DNA from: an uncultured Bacteroidota bacterium
GTDB taxonomy: Bacteria > Bacteroidota > Bacteroidia > AKYH767-A > OLB10
Length of the DNA stretch: 49,214 nt
Direction of reading: 5' to 3'
Assembly: GCA_903847585.1 (NCBI GenBank)
Contig: CAINEC010000007.1
Span: 72,112-121,325, forward strand
The translations under genes were made by a program, and so were the position numbers. This document shows positions 42,344-49,214 of the stretch, in pieces; the first letter of the stretch is position 1; each line of letters starts with the position of its first letter. Under the pieces are notes generated by a model that ran no database searches, had not been told where the DNA came from, and worked only from the letters and a program-made list of their open reading frames with translations.

Positions 42344-43723
42344 ATGAAAAAACTATTACTAGTTCTAGTTGCTTGCTTAACCTTTGCAACGAGTTCATTT
42401 GCTTCTCACATGATGGGAGGACAAATTACTATTTCGCATAATAGCGGAATGGATTATCATTTGAAGTACACAGCTTATCGCGATATGACAGGTATTCCTA
42501 TCGGGACAGTAGCAACAATTTATTTTGTTGACTCTACGAGTGGAGCTAATTTCACTTTAACTATTCCTTATGATTCATTGGTAACGGTATTAGTACCAGG
42601 AGTTGAGGAGTATGTTTATGAGACGGATGTTACTTTCCCAAATACGGGAAATTGGGCAATTCACTACGAAGAGTGTTGCCGTAATGCAGCTATCTTGAAT
42701 ATGATGTTGCCAGCTGGAGAATCTCACTATTTCTACACTAATTTCATGGTAGATACTTTGAATTCTTCACCTGTATTTTTAAATCCTCCAATTGTTTTAG
42801 CTCAGGACAGTGTTCCTTTCTACTACAATCCATTACCATTCGATGCAGATGGTGATTCTATCGCATGGTCATTGGATATTCCATTATCTAGTAATGGCAC
42901 ACCAGTAGCAGGTTATACATTACCTCCATCTGATTCATTATTTCCATTCAACATGGATCCTTTAACAGGTGAAATCACATTTTTACCAAATACATTAGGT
43001 AACTTCCAGGTTTCACTTCGTGTGAAAGAATACAGAAATGGCGTTCAGATTGGCGAGATTACTCGTGACATGCAAATAATTGTTGTTCCAAGTTCAAACC
43101 GCCCTGCTAACGTAAGTGTAAATTCAAACACGTTCCCTTACAATTCTAAAAACTATACGATTGCTCCAGGAGCACCGTTTAATATGACGGTTTCAGTAAT
43201 TGATATTGATGGACAGAATTTACGTTTATCAGGTGCTGGTGAACCATTCTTATTAGCAAACAATCCGGCTGTATTTACTCCAATTAATGCTGCTGCTTGC
43301 GCTGGTGGAACATTATCATGGACACCAACAGCTGCTCAAGCTAGAACAGCTCCTTATGTAATTGGTATTCGTGTTTCTGAAGATTTTAACGGACAAGTAT
43401 TCCAATCTGACTTATCAGTTTCATTAAGAGTCGGTAATTCAGCAGGATTGGGTTCAATAAATGCAAATTCAGCTTTCACTTTATCTCCAAACCCATCAAA
43501 AGGAGCATTCAACTTACAATTCACAACAACAACTTCAGAGTCAGTTAGAGTAAGCGTAATGACTGTAACTGGTAAAGTAGTTAGTTCATTTGTAAACTCT
43601 CAAATTGTAAATGGAGTTAATGTTATCATGGTTAACGATCTTGGATTATCAAAAGGTATTTACATGGTTCAATTAGAACAAAACAATCAGAAAATCGGAG
43701 TTCAACGTTTAGTGGTTGAATAA
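42344..43723 (+). CDS. T9SS type A surface protein of the ASHMMGG type
   Basis: The 459-residue exported protein has a signal peptide ending at SSFA followed by SHMMGGQITISH, a mature N-terminus shared with many Bacteroidota surface proteins that begin (A)SHxxGGxL/I and contain an ECCRN motif; here EECCRNAAI is near residue 110. Beta-sandwich modules with cadherin-like or He-PIG-like features follow (DADGDSIAWSLDIP, MDPLTGEITFLPNTLGNF, IDIDGQNLRLSGAGEP). The type A sorting domain is LSPNPSKGA to QRLVVE. Its codon use is noticeably regular (AAC, ACA, GTA rich), which could mean high expression. A strong terminator follows. Role probably in surface structure or gliding; unproven. Confidence 0.88.
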   Translation: MKKLLLVLVACLTFATSSFASHMMGGQITISHNSGMDYHLKYTAYRDMTGIPIGTVATIYFVDSTSGANFTLTIPYDSLVTVLVPGVEEYVYETDVTFPNTGNWAIHYEECCRNAAILNMMLPAGESHYFYTNFMVDTLNSSPVFLNPPIVLAQDSVPFYYNPLPFDADGDSIAWSLDIPLSSNGTPVAGYTLPPSDSLFPFNMDPLTGEITFLPNTLGNFQVSLRVKEYRNGVQIGEITRDMQIIVVPSSNRPANVSVNSNTFPYNSKNYTIAPGAPFNMTVSVIDIDGQNLRLSGAGEPFLLANNPAVFTPINAAACAGGTLSWTPTAAQARTAPYVIGIRVSEDFNGQVFQSDLSVSLRVGNSAGLGSINANSAFTLSPNPSKGAFNLQFTTTTSESVRVSVMTVTGKVVSSFVNSQIVNGVNVIMVNDLGLSKGIYMVQLEQNNQKIGVQRLVVE

Positions 43724-43743
43724 TTGATTCTTTATAAAATAAG

Positions 43744-43774
43744 AAAGGGAGCTTTTATAAGGCTCCCTTTTTTT
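43744..43774 (+). terminator. Intrinsic terminator after the ASHMMGG-type gene
   Basis: Stem AAAGGGAGC/GCTCCCTTT (43744-43752 with 43762-43770) with a 9-base loop, then T to 43774. Confidence 0.92.
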
Positions 43775-44290
43775 ATTGCCATATTGGATTGACTAATGTT
43801 TTTCTGTTTTGATTTACAAATTTTTATTTATCGACATCCATTGCTTATTTATCATTATTGTTTAATGGTTAAGAACACGATAAATGCGTATTGGTAAATA
43901 TTCGATTGAGTAAGCAATAGAAGTTGAATTTGAAAAATACGTCTAAAGGTTATTATTACTGCATTTCATTATCGACAAAAATGGTAGTTTTTTCTCTTTT
44001 ATAACTAAGTAGAATCTTCTAGGCATTAGCTGATTAAACTTTGAGGCTTTTTCAATTAGTAAATTGGAATTGATGTATTGAATAACTTAGTAATGATCTA
44101 TTCAGATGGCCTGAAATAAAGTAATCATTTCTCAAATTAAATTAGTTGTAAATTATGGTCAAATCAAGAATAGTAAATGGAATTGGAGTATTTCCGCAAG
44201 TGAAAGAAGTATGTTGCTAATTCTGTATTAATTTGAAGTTTGATTTGTCTATGTATTGAAGATTGGCATATAGGTTTGGAAGATTTAATC
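43775..44290. other. Gene-free AT-rich stretch
   Basis: About 515 bases between two terminators. I see no convincing coding frame, RNA gene, repeat or promoter here. It is the longest gene-free stretch in the window and could be a decayed gene, but no similarity to its neighbours is evident. Confidence 0.6.
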
Positions 44291-44321
44291 AAAAAAAAAT
44301 CCCCGCCATAAGCGGGGATTT
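44291..44321 (-). terminator. Intrinsic terminator of the Ig/PKD T9SS gene
   Basis: On the minus strand, stem AAATCCCCGC/GCGGGGATTT (pairing 44312-44321 with 44297-44306), loop TTATG, followed by a run of T. It lies 20 bases after the stop at 44342. Confidence 0.92.
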
Positions 44322-44341
44322 AAATTCAAAATAAATTGAAA

Positions 44342-46231
44342 TTATTTTACAATCTGCATTACACCAGTTTCAGAAGCTGTAAGTACTTTAACAGAATAAA
44401 TTCCATTAGCGAACTGACTAAAATTGATTGTTTCATTGAACTTATTTCCATTAGCAGAAGAAACTTGCTTAGAATATACAACTTGTCCGATTGCATTAAC
44501 AATAGTAATGATTGCAGTTGCTTCATTAGATGCAAACTGAACTGTTGCCATATTAGATACTGGGTTTGGGAAGATGTTCATTCCGATTGCAGCTGCATTG
44601 TTTTCTAATCCTGTTAATTGAACAGTGATTGTTTTTACAATTGTATCTGCACCACAAACACCGTTTGAAACGATAAGTGTTACGTTATAAGTTCCAGAAG
44701 CAGAATAGCTATAAGTTGGATTTTGAGAGAAGGAAGCGTTGCCATCACCAAATAACCATAACCAACTGATGGCTCCATTTGAACTATCAGAGAAAGCTAC
44801 CACTTGATTATTGGCAGTATATCCGAAGTTAGGATTTACACCAGGAACAGTGTTAACAGTAATACTATTGGTAGAAGTACATCCAGCTTGATTTGTAGCA
44901 GTTACTGTGTAAGTTGTAGGACCATTAACAGTTACGATTGTATTATTTCCAGTAGCTCCTGTGCTCCAAGAGTATTGGGTTCCAAATCCACCACCGCCAC
45001 CACCTTGCGTGAAGGCGCGTAATAAAGTTGTGTCGCCATCACAAACAGTTGTTCTATTTGCGAATAAATTAAAATTAGGGGCATTTGAAATGTTAACTGT
45101 AACGTTGCGTGTTCCTGTACATCCAAATGCATCAGTTCCAGTAATTGTGTAAGTAGTTGGAGCAGTTGGTGTAGCATCTACTGTACTTCCTGTTGTTGTA
45201 TTTAATCCTGTTGCAGGTGACCAAGTATACGTATCAGCACCAGTTGCAGTAATTGTAACTGTATTTCCTGCGCAAACAGTAATTGGACTTGTTGGAGTAG
45301 TGGTAACAGTCGGATTTGGGTTAGGATTAACAGTAATTGTATAGTATGCACTATCTGTTAGTCCTGATGCCGTACAACCAACATAACAACGGAAATAAGT
45401 AGTTGATGTTAATGTTCCAGAGTTAATAGAACTTGTAGTTCCAAATGCTGTCCAAGGACCATTAACAGAATCTGTTGTTGATTCCCATTGGTAGGTAATA
45501 CCTGCAAATCCTGAAGATCCTCCACTAATAGTTAGGTCCGCTGATCCACTTCCTCCACAAATCAAAGATGCTGTAGATGATATAGAGCCTGCTGATGGTT
45601 GCCCACTGCATTGTGTTGGATATTCATCCCATTGAACATCATCAACAAACATATTACTTCCTCCCTGGCTAGTACCATTTAGGATAATATAGTTCGTGTT
45701 TGTATTGAAGTTTGCGGGAATATTAAAAGTGTATAAATACCATCCGTTAGCTAAAACGTTATTAGGTAAATTATAATAACGGCTACGCGCTACCGCTCCT
45801 AAACGTGTTGCACCTGCAACCGATGGAGAAGTGTTTACCATTACAGTAATACTGTCGCCTGCTGTTGATAAACTGTCACGGTACATATACATACTGAAAG
45901 TAGGGGTAGCTCCATTTGTTTGAGAATAATCAATTACTGGAGTAATCAAAGCTTGTTGAGTACCTGTTTGTGTTAAGGTGATTGAAAATCTCGCCATTGC
46001 AGCACCTGTGTGAGGCATAATTAATGTGGAGTTTCCACTTGGGCCGTTTGTTCTTCTAACCCAAATTGGATTTCCAATAATAGGATCTAATGACCATCCA
46101 GCAGGTTGGAAGGTAGTACCATCAAAACTTTCTGTTTTGATTACTTGTGCTTTTGAATCGTCGCTGACAAATGATGTCATAATTGCAATGAATACAAATA
46201 GCTTTACTAAATTTTGTAAAGGTGTTTTCAT
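44342..46231 (-). CDS. T9SS type A protein with MAM-like, Ig-like and PKD domains
   Basis: The 629-residue exported protein has a hydrophobic N-terminal signal (LVKLFVFIAIMTSFVSDDSKAQ). Domains in order: a MAM/choice-of-anchor-J-like module (ESFDGTTFQPAGW to MFVDDVQWDE, residues about 30-205), three Ig-like modules with paired cysteines (CGGSGSADLTISGG, CAGNTVTITATGADTYTW, CDGDTTLLRAF), and a PKD domain (FSDSSNGAISWLWLFGDGN). A sorting domain (IFPNPVSNM to MQIVK) ends it. A six-glycine run at the third Ig module is notable. It is a single-gene unit with a good terminator. Likely a surface adhesin or stalk-forming protein. Confidence 0.9.
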   Translation of the reverse strand: MKTPLQNLVKLFVFIAIMTSFVSDDSKAQVIKTESFDGTTFQPAGWSLDPIIGNPIWVRRTNGPSGNSTLIMPHTGAAMARFSITLTQTGTQQALITPVIDYSQTNGATPTFSMYMYRDSLSTAGDSITVMVNTSPSVAGATRLGAVARSRYYNLPNNVLANGWYLYTFNIPANFNTNTNYIILNGTSQGGSNMFVDDVQWDEYPTQCSGQPSAGSISSTASLICGGSGSADLTISGGSSGFAGITYQWESTTDSVNGPWTAFGTTSSINSGTLTSTTYFRCYVGCTASGLTDSAYYTITVNPNPNPTVTTTPTSPITVCAGNTVTITATGADTYTWSPATGLNTTTGSTVDATPTAPTTYTITGTDAFGCTGTRNVTVNISNAPNFNLFANRTTVCDGDTTLLRAFTQGGGGGGFGTQYSWSTGATGNNTIVTVNGPTTYTVTATNQAGCTSTNSITVNTVPGVNPNFGYTANNQVVAFSDSSNGAISWLWLFGDGNASFSQNPTYSYSASGTYNVTLIVSNGVCGADTIVKTITVQLTGLENNAAAIGMNIFPNPVSNMATVQFASNEATAIITIVNAIGQVVYSKQVSSANGNKFNETINFSQFANGIYSVKVLTASETGVMQIVK

Positions 46232-46388
46232 GATTGATTTTAGATATTCATTTTATAGATGTGAAATTAGCAAAAAGTCAATATTATAATTTATTATTTA
46301 TTATTTATGGCTATTATCTAAAATTTATCTGATTAGGGAAAATTAGTGTTCAAATAAGCAAATTGATTAGATAGAAAAGGTAGAATAC

Positions 46389-46418
46389 AAAAAAGCCACT
46401 CTTAAGAGTGGCTTTTTT
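46389..46418 (-). terminator. Bidirectional terminator of the CYQ-repeat gene
   Basis: Perfect palindrome AAAAAAGCCACTC-TTAA-GAGTGGCTTTTTT, 13 bp, with a T run on either strand. It lies 20 bases after the minus-strand stop at 46439. Confidence 0.92.
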
Positions 46419-46438
46419 GTCAATATTTAAATCTGATT

Positions 46439-49214
46439 TTAATGAATAACTTCGACTCTTTTAAGTTCAATCCCTTCATCAGTGATTGTTCTTATTAAGT
46501 AAATGCCATCATCGTAAGATGATAAATCTAAAATTCGCTCATTACCGAAAGTAGAAATAATCGATCCTTGCAAATTCAAAATCTCAATTTTTTCTATTGA
46601 TTTTGATGTTTCAATATTTAAAATGCCATTTGTTGGATTAGGATAGATTTTAGTTGTTGAATTTACAACATTGTCAATTATTCTACTAGTAGAACATGAG
46701 TTAACATATTTTATTCTAAAGCCGCTTGATCCACAATCATTGTTTGCTTTCACCAATATCTTTCCTCTTACAGTACCAGCAATAACTTGAATACTTGTGG
46801 TTCCTTGTCCAGAAATAATTGTCCATCCTGCTGGTTTTTGCCATGTGTAAGATGTAGCACCTGGGACAGGTAAAATACTATAGGTTACAATTTGATTTGG
46901 TGTAGTATTATAAGGTCCTGTAATTGTACCTGGCTTATCAGGGTAAAGCGTAATTGAAAGACATCTTGCTGGGCTTGATAAACAACCGTTAGAAGCTGAA
47001 ACAGTAATTTGTGGGCCTGTACAAGTATTGCAAGAACCTAAAGTCGAACCAAAGTTTACAATAATTGAATTCGTGCCTTGTCCACTAACAATTGTTGCAC
47101 CCGAAGGAACCACCCAGTTATATGTTAAACCAATAACATTCGTAACTGAATAAACGACATTTTGCATGTTGCATAAGTTATTTGTTGGTCCTGAAATAAT
47201 AGATGGCGTAGCTGGCGCATTACCACTAGGTGCTATAGTAAGTGATAGCACATAGTCTTGGCAATTTGAATTGTAGTAATAGTTACCTGATTGTGTATAG
47301 GTTTGTCCATTAATGTTCCAAGTGTAGCTGGTGCATGCTGACGCATTAGTAGTAATAGGTGGGTTTGGAGTTCCAGTAACATCCCAAGAGCATGTTGAAG
47401 TATTAAAGTTCGCAGTTTGGTAACAAGCTAATGTTGGCTGAGCAGGTTGCGATCCAGTTACTACCCAAGAACAAGATGTATTGTTAAATGTTGCAGTTTG
47501 ATAACATGCTAATGTCGGTTGAGCTGGTTGAGTACCACTCACAATCCAACGACAATAAGTATTGCTAAAATAAGCAGTTTGATAACAAGCTAATGTTGGC
47601 TTAGGAGGCTTACATCCGGTAACTACCCAAGAGCAAGTAGTATTATTAAATGTTGCAGACTGATAACAAGCCAAAGTTGGCTGAGTCGGTTGTGAACCAG
47701 TAACCACCCAAGAACAAGAGGTGTTGTTGAACGAAGCTGTTTGATAACAAGCTAAAGTCGGTTGTGCAGGCTGAGAACCCGTTACCACCCAAGAACAAGA
47801 AGTGTTATTAAACGAAGCTGTTTGATAACAAGCTAATGTTGGTTGTGTAGGTTGTGAACCTGAAACATCCCAGGAGCATGTATTAGTATTAAAGTTTGCA
47901 GTTTGGTAACAAGCTAATGTTGGTTGTGTAGGTTGTGAACCTGAAACATCCCAAGAGCATGTAGTCGTATTAAAGTTTGCTGTTTGGTAACAAGCCAATG
48001 TTGGTTGTATAGGTTGAGAACCAGTTACCATCCAAGAACAAGAGGTGTTGTTGAACGTAGCTGTTTGATAACAAGCTAAAGTCGGTTGTGTAGGCTGAGA
48101 ACCCGTTACCACCCAAGAACAAGAAGTATTATTGAATGATGCAGATTGATAACATGTTAGCGTTGGTTGAATTGGTTGAGTACCAGTCACAATCCAACGA
48201 CAATAGGTATTGCTAAAATAAGCTGTTTGATAACAAGCTAATGTTGGCTTAGGAGGTTTGCATCCAGTAATAACCCATTGACAAGTAGTATTATTAAATG
48301 TAGCAGATTGATAACAAGCTAAAGTAGGTTGTGCAGGTTGTGATCCGGTTACATCCCATGAACATGTCGTTGTATTAAAGTTTGCTGTTTGATAACAAGC
48401 TAAGCTTGGTTGTGTAGGTTGTGAACCTGTAACATCCCAAGAGCATGTATTAGTGTTAAAGTTTGCAGATTGGTAACAAGCTAAGCTTGGTTGTGTAGGC
48501 TGTGTTCCAGTTACATCCCATGAACATGTTGTAGTATTAAAGTTGGCAGTTTGATAACAAGCTAAACTTGGTTGAGCAGGTTGTGATCCTGATACATCCC
48601 AAGAGCAAGTTGTCGTATTAAAGTTGGCAGTTTGATAACAAGCTAAGCTTGGTTGTGTAGGTTGTGAACCTGTAACATCCCAAGAGCATGTATTAGTATT
48701 AAAGTTTGCAGATTGGTAACAAGCTAAGCTTGGTTGTGCAGGCTGTGTTCCTGTTACATCCCATGAACATGTTGTAGTATTAAAGTTGGCAGTTTGATAA
48801 CAAGCTAAACTTGGTTGAGCAGGTTGTGACCCAGTTACAATCCACGAACATGATGTATTGTTAAATGTTGCAGATTGATAACATGCTAGCGTCGGTTGAG
48901 TTGGTTGAGTACCACTCACAATCCAACGACAATAGGTATTGCTAAAATATGCTGTTTGATAACACGCTAATGTTGGCTTAGGAGGCTTGCATCCAGTAAT
49001 AACCCATTGACAAGTAGCATTATTAAATGTAGCTGATTGGTAACAAGCTAAACTTGGTTGCGCAGGTTGTGATCCTGTAACATCCCATTGGCATGTTGTT
49101 CCGTTGAAGTTTGCAGATTGATAACAAGCTAAATTTGGTTGCAATGGTTGTGATCCTGTAACATCCCATGAACATGTCGTTGTATTAAAATTTGCAGTTT
49201 GATAACAAACTAAA
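46439..49214 (-). CDS. T9SS type A protein with a long CYQ-repeat array, 5' end beyond the window
   Basis: Partial gene: the frame runs unbroken to base 49214, so the true start lies outside; the TTG at 49144 is merely a codon inside the repeats. The visible part is about 925 residues. The first 615 or so are 23 copies of a 27-residue repeat (consensus QPTLACYQTANFNTTTCSWD followed by VTGSQPT) with two cysteines and two conserved aromatics each. Then follow a module with SYTWNINGQTYTQSGNYYY, two PKD-like modules (NLCNMQNVVYSVTN, TPNQIVTYSILPVPGATSYTW) and a T9SS type A sorting domain (IYPNPTNGI to RVEVIH). By composition it is a secreted, disulfide-rich fibrous or adhesive protein. Function not known. 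Confidence 0.9.
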   Translation of the reverse strand, partial: LVCYQTANFNTTTCSWDVTGSQPLQPNLACYQSANFNGTTCQWDVTGSQPAQPSLACYQSATFNNATCQWVITGCKPPKPTLACYQTAYFSNTYCRWIVSGTQPTQPTLACYQSATFNNTSCSWIVTGSQPAQPSLACYQTANFNTTTCSWDVTGTQPAQPSLACYQSANFNTNTCSWDVTGSQPTQPSLACYQTANFNTTTCSWDVSGSQPAQPSLACYQTANFNTTTCSWDVTGTQPTQPSLACYQSANFNTNTCSWDVTGSQPTQPSLACYQTANFNTTTCSWDVTGSQPAQPTLACYQSATFNNTTCQWVITGCKPPKPTLACYQTAYFSNTYCRWIVTGTQPIQPTLTCYQSASFNNTSCSWVVTGSQPTQPTLACYQTATFNNTSCSWMVTGSQPIQPTLACYQTANFNTTTCSWDVSGSQPTQPTLACYQTANFNTNTCSWDVSGSQPTQPTLACYQTASFNNTSCSWVVTGSQPAQPTLACYQTASFNNTSCSWVVTGSQPTQPTLACYQSATFNNTTCSWVVTGCKPPKPTLACYQTAYFSNTYCRWIVSGTQPAQPTLACYQTATFNNTSCSWVVTGSQPAQPTLACYQTANFNTSTCSWDVTGTPNPPITTNASACTSYTWNINGQTYTQSGNYYYNSNCQDYVLSLTIAPSGNAPATPSIISGPTNNLCNMQNVVYSVTNVIGLTYNWVVPSGATIVSGQGTNSIIVNFGSTLGSCNTCTGPQITVSASNGCLSSPARCLSITLYPDKPGTITGPYNTTPNQIVTYSILPVPGATSYTWQKPAGWTIISGQGTTSIQVIAGTVRGKILVKANNDCGSSGFRIKYVNSCSTSRIIDNVVNSTTKIYPNPTNGILNIETSKSIEKIEILNLQGSIISTFGNERILDLSSYDDGIYLIRTITDEGIELKRVEVIH
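47365..49214 (-). repeat. 81-bp tandem coding repeat array, about 23 units
   Basis: The unit is 81 bases (27 codons), with no indels between units. Three places carry a variant pair (GCKPP ending followed by a KPTLACYQTAYFSNTYCRW unit): near 48980-49060, 48250-48330 and 47600-47680. They are nine and eight units apart, so a higher-order block of about 650-730 bases has been duplicated. A three-unit block (243 bases) is also repeated (units 5-7 and 8-10 counting from 49141 downwards). The array continues past the window edge. Confidence 0.95.

Noticed and set aside
44932-45177. Short frames inside the Ig/PKD gene
   Set aside because: No start signal and no coding character; shadows of the 44342-46231 gene.
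49142-49144. TTG at 49144 as the start of the repeat protein
   Set aside because: The same frame continues upstream as further repeat sequence (LVCYQTANFN...), so the gene is cut by the window edge.
47365-49214. CRISPR-like appearance of regularly spaced repeats
   Set aside because: The unit is 81 bases with no spacers, keeps one reading frame and encodes a clear protein repeat; no cas genes are present except a Cas4-like protein 36 kb away.

Overview
The window is a low-GC chromosomal segment from a member of the phylum Bacteroidota. The evidence is six proteins with type IX secretion (T9SS) type A C-terminal sorting domains, promoters of the TAnnTTTG type, a short primary sigma factor, bacillithiol synthesis (bshA), a TonB-dependent receptor with an N-terminal carboxypeptidase-regulatory-like domain, a Bat operon and a BT_3928-type protein. 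Genus and family cannot be fixed from the sequence alone. No mobile element, integrase, phage gene or CRISPR array is visible.

Layout. 1-2600 (minus): PagL-like outer-membrane lipid A deacylase, a head-GIN lipoprotein and a cut-off ABC-F ATPase. 2640-5900 (plus): mazG, a thiol peroxidase, a small T9SS protein, tRNA-Leu(GAG) and a lipoprotein. 5908-8857 (minus): a tight kdsC-ubiA-maf-eamA operon. 8880-12272 (minus): folP, a Cas4/DUF2779-like nuclease-fold protein and an LtaS-like sulfatase-fold membrane enzyme. 12324-15041 (plus): a duplicated DUF1599 protein, a MauE/thioredoxin-like protein and a lone DppB-type permease. 15146-20712 (plus): the aerotolerance (Bat) operon moxR-DUF58-batD-like-batA-batB-batC. 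20716-22215 (minus): ruvX-def-aroK. 22279-28873 (plus): dapD, a NYN RNase-like protein, a GH3/beta-lactamase fusion, bshA and an unknown secreted protein. 28875-32414 (minus): a regulatory-domain protein, a TonB-dependent receptor and SUI1. 32640-34341 (plus): rpoD and a DUF4197 protein. 34452-49214: a surface-protein region with five large T9SS cargo genes and one small secreted partner.

The first two thirds is mainly housekeeping: lysine/peptidoglycan precursor, folate, shikimate, nucleotide sanitation, lipid and envelope synthesis, and redox protection. It is packed into short operons with overlaps of 1-20 bases. The last third encodes exported beta-rich modular proteins (BNR, PKD, choice-of-anchor-J-like, Ig-like) ending in T9SS signals. 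The last gene runs off the window and carries about 23 copies of a 27-residue two-cysteine repeat.

The most interesting observations are four genes whose ATG lies exactly 4 nt after a perfect TAnnTTTG promoter element, implying leaderless mRNAs. Next are the CYQ-repeat array with its higher-order 8-9 unit period, and the stand-alone Cas4-like four-cysteine nuclease-fold protein overlapping folP. I did not find a clear new multi-gene defence or biosynthetic system. The repeat protein and the leaderless-promoter pattern are the best candidates for something under-described.
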